From contig NZ_RHFG01000016.1 of NCBI RefSeq assembly GCF_004745485.1, positions 1 through 64,000 of the forward strand: DNA of 64,000 nucleotides. Reading direction: 5' to 3'. The DNA comes from Brevibacterium sp. S22 (lineage in GTDB: Bacteria; Actinomycetota; Actinomycetes; Actinomycetales; Brevibacteriaceae). The translations under genes were made by a program, and so were the position numbers. This document shows positions 7,637 to 16,626 of the stretch, piece by piece (position 1 is the first letter of the stretch; each line of letters opens with the position of its first letter). Below the pieces are notes generated by a model that saw only the letters and a list, made by a program, of their open reading frames with translations, was not told where the DNA came from and searched no databases.

Positions 7637-8953
7637 TCACTCCGCCCGGATGTGCACGGGCCGACTGGCGATGACTCCAGAGATGAGCTGAACGACCAGG
7701 AGCACGCCGAGGACGATCATCGGCGCTGTCCACGTGCCGGTCGCTGCGTGGATCGCCCCGATGCCCACCGGCCCCAGTCCGGCCAGCAGGTAGCCGATGC
7801 CCTGCGACATCGTCGACAGGTGCCCCGTGCGATGGGCCGTCGGCGAGCGCCAGACGATGAACGTCAGCGACAGGCTGATCGCCGCACCCTGCCCGAGGCC
7901 GAGCAGCGACATCCACACGATCGCACCATCGGACGGCACCACGGCCAGACCGAGATAGGCAGCTCCGATGAGCGCCGCCGAGATCACCACGGGCAGCCAC
8001 CTCGGCCGCATCCTCGCCGCCACAGCCGGGGTGACAAGTGAGGCGAGGATGCCGGGGAATGCGGAATACGCGAGCATCCCGCCGGCGAGACCAGCGCTCA
8101 TACCCGCGTCCTGAAGAATGGTCGGCACCCAGGTCAGCGCCGTGTAATAGCTGACCGACTGCAACCCCATCAGACCGGTCACGGCGAGCGCCGTCGGGTC
8201 GGTCAGGAAGGATCGGAACGACGGTTCACCACGATCAGACGGTGCGTCCGCCACGCCCGCTCCGGTCTTCATCCGACCCGGCCGGCGACGCAGCTGAGGG
8301 ATCCACACGACGAGTGCGAGCAGCGCGGGAATCGCCCACACTGCCAAAGCCGGTCGCCAGTTCCCGCCCATCGCCGTCAGCAGCGGAGCGGTCAGCCCCG
8401 AGGCGATGGCCGCCCCGACGAACAGCGCCGCCGAATACAGGCCCATCATCAGCCCCGACCGGTGGGCGAAGTCCTGCTTGATAGCCGCCGGCATGACGAC
8501 ATTGCCCACGGCGATGGCGACCCCGACGAGGACGGTGCCGGCGAAGAGGGCGAGCAGGCTCGGATGCAACCGCAGCAGGATCCCCACTGCGAGGACGGCC
8601 ATCGTCAGCCCGAGCAGCCGGTGCATGCCGAAGCGCCTGGTCAGGCCCGGGGTGAGGAATGCGAAGGCGCCGAAGGCGAAGACGGGGATCGTCGTGAGCA
8701 GACTCGCCGAGGTGGCCGACAGTTCCAGCGACACTCGAATGTCCCCGAGGACGGGTCCGATCGAGGCGACCCCGATGCGCAGATTGAGCCCGAGGAGAAT
8801 GAGTCCGATCCCGAGGACGAGCAGGGCCCACTTCCCACGCGGTAGCTCGGTGGGCTCTCCCACCTCGGCGGGGGTCGGAGGTTCGCCGCCGGGGACGGGA
8901 TAGTCCTCAAGCGGAGAGTGGAGAGTGGGCGAATCAAGGCGTGGCGATGTCAT
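7637..8953 (-). CDS. MFS transporter, CynX/NimT (cyanate/nitroimidazole) type
   Basis: 438 aa with 12 helices. LNLRIGVASIGPVL in helix 1 is the mark of the CynX/NimT subfamily, followed by LTPGLTRRFGMHRLLGL. Family members export or import cyanate, nitroimidazole and other small solutes; substrate unknown. ATG 8953 is chosen because AAGGA lies seven bases upstream and the protein then begins a normal distance from helix 1; a longer start would add 28 non-conserved residues. It is divergent from an AraC regulator with about 100 bp between, so the AraC protein probably controls it. Confidence 0.87.
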   Translation of the reverse strand: MTSPRLDSPTLHSPLEDYPVPGGEPPTPAEVGEPTELPRGKWALLVLGIGLILLGLNLRIGVASIGPVLGDIRVSLELSATSASLLTTIPVFAFGAFAFLTPGLTRRFGMHRLLGLTMAVLAVGILLRLHPSLLALFAGTVLVGVAIAVGNVVMPAAIKQDFAHRSGLMMGLYSAALFVGAAIASGLTAPLLTAMGGNWRPALAVWAIPALLALVVWIPQLRRRPGRMKTGAGVADAPSDRGEPSFRSFLTDPTALAVTGLMGLQSVSYYTALTWVPTILQDAGMSAGLAGGMLAYSAFPGILASLVTPAVAARMRPRWLPVVISAALIGAAYLGLAVVPSDGAIVWMSLLGLGQGAAISLSLTFIVWRSPTAHRTGHLSTMSQGIGYLLAGLGPVGIGAIHAATGTWTAPMIVLGVLLVVQLISGVIASRPVHIRAE

Positions 8954-9055
8954 GGAATCCTTCGGTGGTCGGTGGGCAGTGAGGGCGAACGCGGCGCAGC
9001 ACCAGTCCATCCTCGTGTGCGCCAACAGGGCGCTCAACCGTTAAACTGCAGACTG

Positions 9056-9823
9056 ATGCTCGAATTCCGCCACGACCACTATTCACCCGAGCTGATCCAA
9101 CGTCTCGGCCACGCCGAGCTCACCCCTGCCCACGTTCATGACCAGGGGCACCTCGTCTATCCGGCCAGCGGCGTGCTGTCGATGGTCACCGATTCCGGCT
9201 CCTGGATCGCGCCGTCGAACCGGGCGGTGTGGATCCCCGCGCACTTCACCCACCAGCACCGAGCCCACGGGATCACCGACATGCGAGTCGTCTTCATGAC
9301 CGCACCCTTCGCCGAACTCCTGCCGCCCCGCCCGGCCGTCCTCGCGGTCTCGGCGCTGGCCAGGGAGGCCCTGCTCGCGCTCACCGCAGCCGAGGACCCT
9401 GGCGTCCCCCGGCGGTCGGTGCCCGCGCGGGACCGGCTGCGCATGGTCGTCATCGACGACGCGGTCTCCACTGCCGAACAGCCTCTCCACCTGCCCGAGC
9501 CCCGCGATGAGCGTCTGCTCGCGCTCACCCACATCGTCGAGGACGACATGGCCAGTCCCGCCACGCTCGCCGAGCTGGGCAGGCGGATCGGCGCGAGCGA
9601 ACGGACCCTGTCTCGCCTCTTCGCCGAGGAGACCGGAATGAGCTTTCGCCAGTGGCGGACCCAGCTGCGCATCCACCGCGCCCTGCTCATGCTCACCGAC
9701 GGCACCTCGGTCATCGACACCGCCACCGCCTGCGGCTGGGCCAACCCGAGCGCCTTCATCGACGCGTTCACCGCCCTCGTCGGCCAAACTCCGGGCCGGT
9801 ACCGGCGGGCGCTGCATTCCTGA
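9056..9823 (+). CDS. AraC-family transcriptional regulator
   Basis: 255 aa. Residues about 1-90 form a cupin-like sensing domain (HVHDQGHLVYPASGVLSM), and residues about 160-252 are the double helix-turn-helix DNA-binding domain, with LAELGRRIGASERTLSRLF and ATACGWANPSAFIDAF and the terminal GQTPGRYRR. The start at 9056 gives the standard family length; the frame upstream overlaps the divergent transporter. It likely regulates that CynX-type gene. It is the last intact gene before the left end of the 34-kb island. Confidence 0.88.
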   Translation: MLEFRHDHYSPELIQRLGHAELTPAHVHDQGHLVYPASGVLSMVTDSGSWIAPSNRAVWIPAHFTHQHRAHGITDMRVVFMTAPFAELLPPRPAVLAVSALAREALLALTAAEDPGVPRRSVPARDRLRMVVIDDAVSTAEQPLHLPEPRDERLLALTHIVEDDMASPATLAELGRRIGASERTLSRLFAEETGMSFRQWRTQLRIHRALLMLTDGTSVIDTATACGWANPSAFIDAFTALVGQTPGRYRRALHS

Positions 9824-9845
9824 GCGGATCGCGAGCCCCGCACCC

Positions 9846-9905
9846 CGTGTCACCGTCCAATGAGATGATGGCTTCGTGCCCGAGAACCGTTCGAACCCCG
9901 CCGCG
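9846..9905. repeat. left copy of 60-bp direct repeat flanking the catabolic island
   Basis: Matches 44262-44321 in the same orientation at 58 of 60 positions; differences are at 9866 (t/a) and 9889 (g/a). The repeated DNA is the last 30 bases before the SNF2 helicase start plus its first ten codons. Flanks on both sides are unrelated: AraC 3' flank on the left here, island DNA on the left of the other copy. This is the layout expected for the two ends of an insertion. Confidence 0.9.
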
Positions 9906-9974
9906 GCGCCCCATGGTGTAATCGTGACTATTGATCAGTCAGAAGCGCCCTTCCGGCCGCGGATTTCACCATAG
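9876..9974 (+). pseudogene. truncated 5' end of the SNF2 helicase gene
   Basis: GTG at 9876 opens PENRSNPAAA, matching PENHSNPAAT at the start of the intact helicase (44292). Similarity ends at 9905 and the frame closes at TAG 9972-9974 after unrelated residues. It is a relic of the original gene start left behind when the island separated AraC from the helicase. The ancestral helicase promoter may still lie upstream of this copy. Confidence 0.82.
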
Positions 9975-9985
9975 TCAGCTGACTA
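9972..9985. repeat. 14-bp perfect palindrome at the left island edge
   Basis: TAGTCAGCTGACTA is a perfect 14-base palindrome one base before the stop codon of the hydratase gene. A related motif, TGACT-N7-AGTCA, lies about 40 bp to its left. It could be a weak transcription end or an operator; its closeness to the junction is noted. Confidence 0.5.
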
Positions 9986-9986
9986 C

Positions 9987-10871
9987 TCACCGACCTGCCC
10001 AACGAGCAATTCCCCGGGCGGCGACTCCTCCCTGATCATTGAGCGCGAGAGCCTCAGTCTCGCCGTTCTCCTGATCGCGAACAGCGAGGGTGATCGCGTG
10101 ATCTACGAATAGCGGTGCGGAGGCGGTGAAGCCGAAAGTCGCTGGCTGCCCTCCACTGTGACTGCTGATCACAGCGTCCAGAAGGAGGTTCCTGGTCAAC
10201 GGTCCGTGCACAAGTAGACCTGGTAGCCTTTCGGCTTCCTGCGCCCACTCGAGATCGTAATGAACCCGATGAGTATTGAAAGTGATTGCGGAAAAGCGGA
10301 AGAGGTGGCGGGAGTCTGGGGCGAATGTGCTCGTCTGCCATTCCTCACCGAGGCGAACGTGGTCGAAGGTCGGCTCCGATCCTTCAAGCGCTCCCGAACT
10401 CTCACCAAGGAATACGTCGTGCCACACCGTTTCGATCGCCAGCTCGCCCCCGACGGAATATGTGCGTTCGATATCGGCGAAGACCAGGCGCCCACGGTTA
10501 CCGTTCTTCTCTTTGACGACGCCCAGTGACTCAGTCTGCTCGACTGTCTCCCCTAGGCGGAGTGGCCTGTGGAAGACAGTGTCCTCACCGGCGTACATAC
10601 GTCTGGGAAGACCGAAGTCGGGGACCACATCGTCAAGTGGCGTTCCATCCGGTCGCAACCCGTCTATGCCGCTGGCGAATGGAAAGTAGAATCCTTCCCA
10701 GCCTGCCGGCAGCACATCACCGACGACAAGGCGACTCATTGCTGGAGCAAACGTGTTTCGGTAGTTCTCGGCGCGTTGCGGATCGAGGGTTTCTGCACGG
10801 TTGCGAACCTCGTTGGTCAACCTCTCCGCTGTCTCGTCGTCAGCTCTGGCTGTGTTCTCATCGGGAGCCAT
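9987..10871 (-). CDS. two-domain acyl-CoA hydratase/dehydratase (mesaconyl-C4-CoA hydratase-like)
   Basis: 294 aa. An N-terminal FAS1-like dehydratase half (about 30-165, with PPADGW-like GWEGFYFPF and FGLPRRMYAG) is joined to a C-terminal hot-dog half with FRFSAITFNTHRVHYD, the MaoC-type active-site region in which Asp/His polarise water. Mesaconyl-C4-CoA hydratases and the HTD2 group share this build. It is the last gene of the HMG-CoA operon, one base after the CaiB gene. In that setting it probably hydrates a branched enoyl-CoA; 3-methylglutaconyl-CoA to HMG-CoA, or mesaconyl/itaconyl-CoA to citramalyl-CoA, are both plausible. The substrate is inference. Confidence 0.8.
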   Translation of the reverse strand: MAPDENTARADDETAERLTNEVRNRAETLDPQRAENYRNTFAPAMSRLVVGDVLPAGWEGFYFPFASGIDGLRPDGTPLDDVVPDFGLPRRMYAGEDTVFHRPLRLGETVEQTESLGVVKEKNGNRGRLVFADIERTYSVGGELAIETVWHDVFLGESSGALEGSEPTFDHVRLGEEWQTSTFAPDSRHLFRFSAITFNTHRVHYDLEWAQEAERLPGLLVHGPLTRNLLLDAVISSHSGGQPATFGFTASAPLFVDHAITLAVRDQENGETEALALNDQGGVAARGIARWAGR

Positions 10872-10872
10872 A

Positions 10873-12117
10873 TCAGATCACTCCCCCATTTTTGAGCTCG
10901 GCGATGGCATCGTCTGTGTACCCAGCGAATTCCTTCAACACCACGTCGGTGTGTTCGCCTAGCCGGTTTGCCTTTCGATTGGGGACTGCGGGAGTGCGAC
11001 TGAGTTTGATGGGCTGGCCGAACATCTTCAGTGTTCCCATCGGGCCGTAATCTGCCTCGACGATCATCTCGCGTTCGGCCGTACCGGGATCGTCGACGAC
11101 CTCACCCACGTCGCGTAGAGCTGTCAGAGGCACTGTGTCACCCGCCATCTCCTCCAACTCAGACTGAGTGCGATTCGCGAACCACGATTGGACCACTGGT
11201 TTGACCTTGCGCTCATAAACGGCTTCGTCGAAGCGTTTCCGCATCGTGTCGATCTCCGGATCCGTTGCGGCCTCGGGCGTACCGAACAGTTCGCAACTGA
11301 CCTTCCAGAGCTTGTCCGTGTATCCAGCGAAGAACACTTGGCCGTCGGCGCAGTCGAAGAGACCGTAGGGGCGGACCCACGCGTGGTCATTGCCCTCTGG
11401 CTTCGCTACGGTCCCGTCAACGGTGTAGTCGACCACAGCCGTCTCCGTGATCGCAAGCACGCTGTCAATCTGCGCTACGTCGACCAGCTGACCCTCACCG
11501 GAACGCTCAGCGTGGCGGAGGGCAGACAATGTCCCGATGAGCGCGAACAGTGCGGCCGAGATGTCACCGATCACCACCCCTACTCGCACCGGTGGCATGT
11601 CCTCGTAACCTGTCATGGACCATAGGCCGCCGGCAGCTTGTGCAGTGGAGTCGAAAGCCGGGCGGCGGCTGCGAGAGCCGGTCTGTCCGTAGCCAGAGAT
11701 TGCTGCGTAAACAAGTGCAGGGTTGATTTCCGCGAGAGTCTCGTACCCCACCCCGAGTTTGTCCATGGTTCCTGGCCGGAAGTTTTCGACGAGAATATCG
11801 GCATTCTTGACGAGATCCTTCAGTACCTGTTTTCCAGCCGGTTCGGCGAGATTGATCGTTGTGCCGAGTTTTCCGCGATTGTACTGGCCGTAATACGCGC
11901 TGAACTCCTCATCGCCGGCGCTGAGATAGGGAGGAAACCCTCGAGAGACATCAGGATCATTCGGATTCTCGATCTTGATCACGGTGGCTCCGAGATCCGC
12001 GAGTATCTCGCCGGCAAAGGGACCGGCAAGTACGCGCGAAAGATCTAGGACGACTACTCCATCGAGGGCACCGGATCCGCCCGCGAGCTGTTTGATGAGT
12101 TCCGGTGTGGGGTTCAT
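10873..12117 (-). CDS. CaiB/BaiF (class III) CoA-transferase
   Basis: 414 aa. N-terminal LDLSRVLAGPFAGEILADLGATVIK is the class III CoA-transferase signature, and Asp185 in GDISAAL is the expected catalytic aspartate that forms the acyl-aspartyl anhydride. These enzymes move CoA between free carboxylic acids. ATG 12117 has AAGGAAG seven bases upstream; the longer frame overlaps the lyase gene. It lies between HMG-CoA lyase and the hydratase, so it probably activates the free dicarboxylic acid that feeds HMG-CoA (3-methylglutaconate or 3-hydroxy-3-methylglutarate). Donor and acceptor cannot be read from sequence. Confidence 0.87.
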   Translation of the reverse strand: MNPTPELIKQLAGGSGALDGVVVLDLSRVLAGPFAGEILADLGATVIKIENPNDPDVSRGFPPYLSAGDEEFSAYYGQYNRGKLGTTINLAEPAGKQVLKDLVKNADILVENFRPGTMDKLGVGYETLAEINPALVYAAISGYGQTGSRSRRPAFDSTAQAAGGLWSMTGYEDMPPVRVGVVIGDISAALFALIGTLSALRHAERSGEGQLVDVAQIDSVLAITETAVVDYTVDGTVAKPEGNDHAWVRPYGLFDCADGQVFFAGYTDKLWKVSCELFGTPEAATDPEIDTMRKRFDEAVYERKVKPVVQSWFANRTQSELEEMAGDTVPLTALRDVGEVVDDPGTAEREMIVEADYGPMGTLKMFGQPIKLSRTPAVPNRKANRLGEHTDVVLKEFAGYTDDAIAELKNGGVI

Positions 12118-12176
12118 TGTTTCACTTCCTTGTGTGGCGGTGTGTTCGGTGGGTCGACTGCTGAAAGTGCTGGTCT

Positions 12177-13157
12177 TCACACTGCGAGGCGGGCCGCGTA
12201 GGCGCTGACGACTCGCGAGGGCGCCGGACGCCCAGACTGCGCGGAGAACCACAACGATGTTGCGACGAGGTCGTCGAGATTGATTCCGGTCTCGACCCCC
12301 AGTCCGTCTAATAACCAGACGAGATCTTCCGTGGCAAGGTTGCCGGCAGCCCCCGGGGCATAGGGACAGCGACCGAGCCCGCCGGCAGAAGCGTCAAAGG
12401 TCGTTATCCCCTCCTCCATCGCGGAATACACATTGGCCAACGCCAGCCCGTACGTGTCGTGGAGGTGCAGAGCAAGTGCACTCGTCGGAACTCCCGCTGA
12501 AGTGGCGGCGCGGAGAACTGCGCGCACATGCCCGGGAGTCGCGGTTCCGATGGTGTCGCCCAGAGCGATCTGTTGACAGCCTGCCTCGTAGAGAGTGGCC
12601 GTGAGATCAGCCACGCGAGCCGGATCCACGTGGCCTTCCCACGGGTCGCCGAAGGCCATAGACAGGTATCCGCGCACGGAGATACCCAGCGAGTTCGCGG
12701 CGCTCGCAATGTCACAGACTCGCGCCAAAGTTCCCGGCGCGTTCGTATTCAGATTGGCCCGGGCGAAGCTCTCCGTGCAGCTCGCCACAGCGGCGACAGC
12801 TCTGAAGCCGGCGGCGTACGCGCGTTCGAGTCCCCGGATGTTCGGCACGAGCGCCACAGCTGAATCGTTTCGGTCCGGGATTTCGAGCCGTGCCGCAAGA
12901 TCCTCAGCATCTGCCAGCTGTGGGATCCACGCAGGCGGGACGAAACTTGTCACTTCGAGGTTGGACACCCCTGAGGCCCAGAGTCGTTCGCAGAATTCGG
13001 TTTTGAGGTCGGTATCGAGGACAACCGTCTCTGCCTGCAGACCGTCCCTCGGCGCGACTTCGTAGACCGACACAACCTCGGCAGTACTCTCTTCACGCAC
13101 TGTCAGTGGTTTCGGCTCCCACAACGGAGGTATCGGCTCCGAGCCAGGTTGGTTCAT
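12177..13157 (-). CDS. mvaB: hydroxymethylglutaryl-CoA lyase family protein
   Basis: 326 aa TIM-barrel lyase. Arg37-Asp38 sits in VAPRDGLQ, metal ligands His231 and His233 in HLHDTYG, and the catalytic Cys264 in the family signature GLGRCPYAPGAAGNLATED (261-279). HMG-CoA lyase splits HMG-CoA into acetyl-CoA and acetoacetate. The residue before Cys264 is Arg instead of the usual Gly. Its start overlaps the reductase stop by four bases, so the two are coupled. The mvaA-mvaB pair matches the mevalonate operon of Pseudomonas mevalonii. A citramalyl-CoA lyase role is the main alternative, because homologous lyases can act on that ester. Confidence 0.87.
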   Translation of the reverse strand: MNQPGSEPIPPLWEPKPLTVREESTAEVVSVYEVAPRDGLQAETVVLDTDLKTEFCERLWASGVSNLEVTSFVPPAWIPQLADAEDLAARLEIPDRNDSAVALVPNIRGLERAYAAGFRAVAAVASCTESFARANLNTNAPGTLARVCDIASAANSLGISVRGYLSMAFGDPWEGHVDPARVADLTATLYEAGCQQIALGDTIGTATPGHVRAVLRAATSAGVPTSALALHLHDTYGLALANVYSAMEEGITTFDASAGGLGRCPYAPGAAGNLATEDLVWLLDGLGVETGINLDDLVATSLWFSAQSGRPAPSRVVSAYAARLAV

Positions 13158-14425
13158 TTGGTCACTCGGAGCTCAGACAGGATCTGCTCAGCCCGGTCGC
13201 TGCGGATCGTTCCGTCTGCAACCAGCTTTCCGGCCACTTCAGTCACCTCGCCGCCGGTCGCTCCTGCTGAGACTGCGACAGTACGAGCGTGCAGCGTCAT
13301 ATGGCCTCGTTGTATGCCCTCAGCCGCAAGTGCTCGGCAGGCTGCGAGATTCTGCACCAGCCCGACCGCAGCGATAACCGATCCCAATTCGGTGGCAGTC
13401 TCCACGTTCAGGAGTTCGATCGCCGCTTGAGCAGCGGGATGCGCACGTGTGGCACCGCCCACGAGCCCTACTGCCAGTGGGACCTCGATGGTGCCGACGA
13501 CATCACCATTCTCCGTGCGTTCGAATGTCGACAATCCCGCATACTTGCCTTTGCGTGCAGCGTAGGCGTGGCACCCCGCCTCAATAGCGCGGGTGTCGTT
13601 TCCCGTAGCAAGCACCACGGCAGTGATGCCGTTCATGATGCCTTTGTTGTGGGTGGCGGCCCGATAGGAATCTGCAGCGGCAAAGGCACTGGCGAGGACG
13701 ATGTCATCAACGACGACGCCGCCTCCGAGCATTTCACCATCGAATACTCCGCGTGCACGGACAAGACGCTGGTCTGCCTTGTTGGTCAGAATCCGTAGGA
13801 CCGAGCGCCCACCTGCGATCGAAGCCAGGGTGGGGGCGATCGCCTCGGCCATGGAGTTGACCGCATTGGCGCCCATCGCATCGCGTACGTCAACTAGCAG
13901 ATGCACGATCACTTGGGTTCCAGACGAGGTCGGGATGACACGAACCTCGATGTCCTCAGCACCTCCGCCGAGGTCGACGAGAACAGGGTCGATTGTGTTG
14001 GCTGCGGCGAGAATGTCGTCCTTCTGCTGCAGGATTGCGAACCGAGCGGCTTCGGGATTCGGAACGTCAACGAGTTGAATCTGTGCGATCATCACCGGTG
14101 CCGTCGTCGATGTGTGAATACCGCCGTGGGCACGGGCCATTCGAGCCACATTGGAGGCAGCAGCGACTACGCTCGGCTCTTCCGTGGCCATCGGTATGAG
14201 GTGGTCGCGACCGTTGACCGTGAAGTTGGTAGCGACACCGACCGGCACAGCAAGCGTGCCTACGACGTTCTCAATCATGAGATCAGCCTGCTCCGACTGC
14301 AGCCCTCGTGCTGGTTCGAACGCTGCAAGGCCCTCGTCCTCCAAGCCGGCTTCCCGTGCGACCCGGTCGCGCCTCTCTCTGACACCGAGGTTCTTCAATC
14401 CCTGGATCCGACTATTCACGGTCAC
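13154..14425 (-). CDS. mvaA: HMG-CoA reductase, class II (degradative)
   Basis: 423 aa, close to the 428 of the P. mevalonii enzyme. Catalytic residues align: Glu83 in ATEEPSVVAAAS, Lys261 in THNKGIMNG, Asp277 in TGND, His379 in MTLHAR; the ENVVGTLAVPVG and DAMGANAVN motifs are also present. In degraders it oxidises mevalonate with CoA and two NAD+ to HMG-CoA. GTG 14425 is chosen because AAGGAGG lies five bases upstream; a longer frame begins at 14452. No HMG-CoA synthase or mevalonate kinase is nearby and a lyase follows directly, so catabolism is favoured over isoprenoid synthesis. Confidence 0.92.
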   Translation of the reverse strand: MTVNSRIQGLKNLGVRERRDRVAREAGLEDEGLAAFEPARGLQSEQADLMIENVVGTLAVPVGVATNFTVNGRDHLIPMATEEPSVVAAASNVARMARAHGGIHTSTTAPVMIAQIQLVDVPNPEAARFAILQQKDDILAAANTIDPVLVDLGGGAEDIEVRVIPTSSGTQVIVHLLVDVRDAMGANAVNSMAEAIAPTLASIAGGRSVLRILTNKADQRLVRARGVFDGEMLGGGVVVDDIVLASAFAAADSYRAATHNKGIMNGITAVVLATGNDTRAIEAGCHAYAARKGKYAGLSTFERTENGDVVGTIEVPLAVGLVGGATRAHPAAQAAIELLNVETATELGSVIAAVGLVQNLAACRALAAEGIQRGHMTLHARTVAVSAGATGGEVTEVAGKLVADGTIRSDRAEQILSELRVTK

Positions 14426-14545
14426 TGGTCCCTCCTTGGTCCGGCCACACACGTGTTGGTGCTCTAGCCATCACGGTACGGACAAAGCCACCTCGCCTAC
14501 TATGGGCGCATCGCATACCTTTTTCTGCTCAGGTTGGTGGAAGCA

Positions 14546-14552
14546 CACATAA
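14546..14552. promoter_or_regulatory. CACATAA half-site upstream of the HMG-CoA reductase gene
   Basis: Identical to one arm of the inverted repeat at 16627-16647 and placed about 120 bp before the reductase start. A shared half-site at the second promoter of the cluster suggests one regulator acts on both; seven bases alone could be chance. Confidence 0.3.
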
Positions 14553-14635
14553 GTCATCGAGTGATTTAGGGCCTCACGCTCGCTATTCAAATATCGGACC
14601 CCTCGGTGTCTGCCCTTTGCTTGGTGGTTCCGGCG

Positions 14636-16585
14636 TCACCGCCGCAACTCACCGCTCCTATCGAGCAGATTCTCGCGCATCTCGTCCAGACGTACTGCCA
14701 TAGACAGTCGGAAGTAGGGTTCATCCATGCGCCACTCGGCCCCCAGCAGGGAATCAATGCGCTCAAGCCTCTGATTGACTGTATTGACGTGATAGTTGAG
14801 CGCACGTGCCGTGCGAGCAGGACTGGCGCCATTATGCACATATGCCCGCAAAGTTCGCAGAAGCTCGCCGCCGCGACGCTCGTCATTGCGACGAAGCGCG
14901 CCCAAAGCTCTGCCGATGAACTCATTGATCTCACGTGAGTCGGGCGCAAAGAGCGAAGCATATGGTAGGTACTCCTCGGTGCTGACCAAACCGTTGCGGA
15001 CCCCGAGACCATCAAGCAGGCGCGCGACACGTGTAGCGACAGCGAACGCTCTCGACAAATCGCCGCTAGGCGGTAGGACGGCGAGCACCTCCGTTCGCAG
15101 ACTAGCGGACAGTTCGTCCCTCATCTGCCGCGCGAATTCGTGCGCCCGCGTGCTTCCCACGATCACAAGGCTGCCTCGGAGCTCAGAGAAGAGAAGTCCG
15201 GCGGGTGTCAACATTCGGCCCTTACGCAGTGCGACCTCTCGCTGCTCGGCCGGCACCTTCAGATAGACGAGTGAATCGAAGGTGGAGACATCGATACCCC
15301 GTCTGCGTGCGATTTCCACCACCATGTCTCGATCCTCGTTCGGGGACAGAAGGTCTCGCACCACATCGCCTTGCGCACGATACTCTGCCTCGGCGACTGC
15401 CTCGTCGGAGAGAAATAGAAGAGAGCCGACTAACGCCGCCCTCTCGACCGTGCGCGCGTCAACATCTCCGATCGGGAATTCGCCTGCTCCTAACAGGAGC
15501 GCGGCGAAGCGACGCTCACCAGCCGCGAGAGCAGAAACCCCCTGGATATCCCTCTGCACTCCGAGCGCAATGTAGCGACCCGTGTTCGCGCTCTCTTCCA
15601 GTGCTTCAGCAACGGGTCTCTCGCCCCAAAGGCTCACAACGGCGTCACTCCATGATCCGGCCCTGCACACGGAGTTGCCGTCCATGTCGACGAGCATTAC
15701 TGGTCTCGAAAGCTCGGTGGAGAGGATTTCGACAACCTTCTCCAATCCGCCTCCGGTGAGCACCGCTTCCATCAGCTGTCGGTGGACAGCATGGGCACGA
15801 TCGCGCTCCAGGAGCGTTTGTGAGAGTCTCGCAACTGCCCTTCTCGAATCGTCTTCGGCTCTGCGGAGGCCTTTGAGACTGCGAGCTGTCTGCAGAACTA
15901 CTGAGGCGTGGTTCGCCAGTGCGGTGAGCAACGCAATCTCTTCGACATCGAACTCATACTCTCGACGAATCGCGACGAAGATGACGCCAAGCACTTCTTC
16001 ATCGGCGAGCATCGGCACCCCCAGCATCGAGACAATACCCTCAGCTCGCACCGCCGCGTCGATTCCCTCTTCGTGCCGTTCGCTTTCAAACGCCTCATAC
16101 CGTGTGGTGCTGATACCGGTGCGCTGCTCAACCACCATGCTGGCCAACCCCTTACCCGGCGGCACTCTCAGTTTCTGGAAGTCTGAAGACACAGAACCCA
16201 CTGTCTCGCGTACAAACAGCTCGCCTGTCCGGGCGTCATACTCCGACAGGTACGTGAGGTCACTGTTGACCAGATCGTGGGCACGGTCGACGATGCGCGC
16301 GAGAAGGATGTTGGCGTCATCGATCGCAGCCAGCTCCCTGGCACTGGAGTACAGGGCGCCGAGTTCGGACTCCCGTCGTTGCAGGCGTGCGAACTCCTCC
16401 CCGGCCTTCGAAATGCGCTCGGTCAGACGTCGACGCTGATCGGTCGGCACTCCCAGCACATCCAGTTCATGCGGAAGCTCCAGTGCTACTGACCTCTCGC
16501 CCATGACAGCGTCGATAATTGCCCCTGCCGCAGTTGTCACTTCCGCCGCATTTACCGCACGGGTGCCTCCTCGGTCAACGACCAT
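14636..16585 (-). CDS. GAF-domain transcriptional regulator with PucR-type C-terminal HTH
   Basis: 649 aa. A helical N-terminus is followed by a GAF sensing domain (about 80-240, with LGVPMLADEEVLGVIFV), a coiled-coil linker, a middle region, and a PucR/CdaR HTH at the C-terminus (about 580-635: LRAYVHNGASPARTARAL, NYHVNTVNQRLERI). ATG 16585 is chosen for GAGGAGG five bases upstream. It precedes the reductase operon on the same strand and is divergent from the MFS carrier, so it should control uptake and breakdown of the same compound. The ligand, perhaps mevalonate or a CoA intermediate, is unknown. Confidence 0.85.
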   Translation of the reverse strand: MVVDRGGTRAVNAAEVTTAAGAIIDAVMGERSVALELPHELDVLGVPTDQRRRLTERISKAGEEFARLQRRESELGALYSSARELAAIDDANILLARIVDRAHDLVNSDLTYLSEYDARTGELFVRETVGSVSSDFQKLRVPPGKGLASMVVEQRTGISTTRYEAFESERHEEGIDAAVRAEGIVSMLGVPMLADEEVLGVIFVAIRREYEFDVEEIALLTALANHASVVLQTARSLKGLRRAEDDSRRAVARLSQTLLERDRAHAVHRQLMEAVLTGGGLEKVVEILSTELSRPVMLVDMDGNSVCRAGSWSDAVVSLWGERPVAEALEESANTGRYIALGVQRDIQGVSALAAGERRFAALLLGAGEFPIGDVDARTVERAALVGSLLFLSDEAVAEAEYRAQGDVVRDLLSPNEDRDMVVEIARRRGIDVSTFDSLVYLKVPAEQREVALRKGRMLTPAGLLFSELRGSLVIVGSTRAHEFARQMRDELSASLRTEVLAVLPPSGDLSRAFAVATRVARLLDGLGVRNGLVSTEEYLPYASLFAPDSREINEFIGRALGALRRNDERRGGELLRTLRAYVHNGASPARTARALNYHVNTVNQRLERIDSLLGAEWRMDEPYFRLSMAVRLDEMRENLLDRSGELRR

Positions 16586-16626
16586 CTTTTCCTCCTCAGG
16601 CCGATTGCTCCATTGCATCTCTGATT

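Noticed and set aside
13154..14425. HMG-CoA reductase as part of isoprenoid synthesis
   Set aside because: No HMG-CoA synthase, mevalonate kinase or decarboxylase is near, and an HMG-CoA lyase is translationally coupled to it.
15582..16439. 285-residue plus-strand frame within the GAF/PucR regulator
   Set aside because: Ser/Arg-rich shadow of a well-supported regulator on the other strand.
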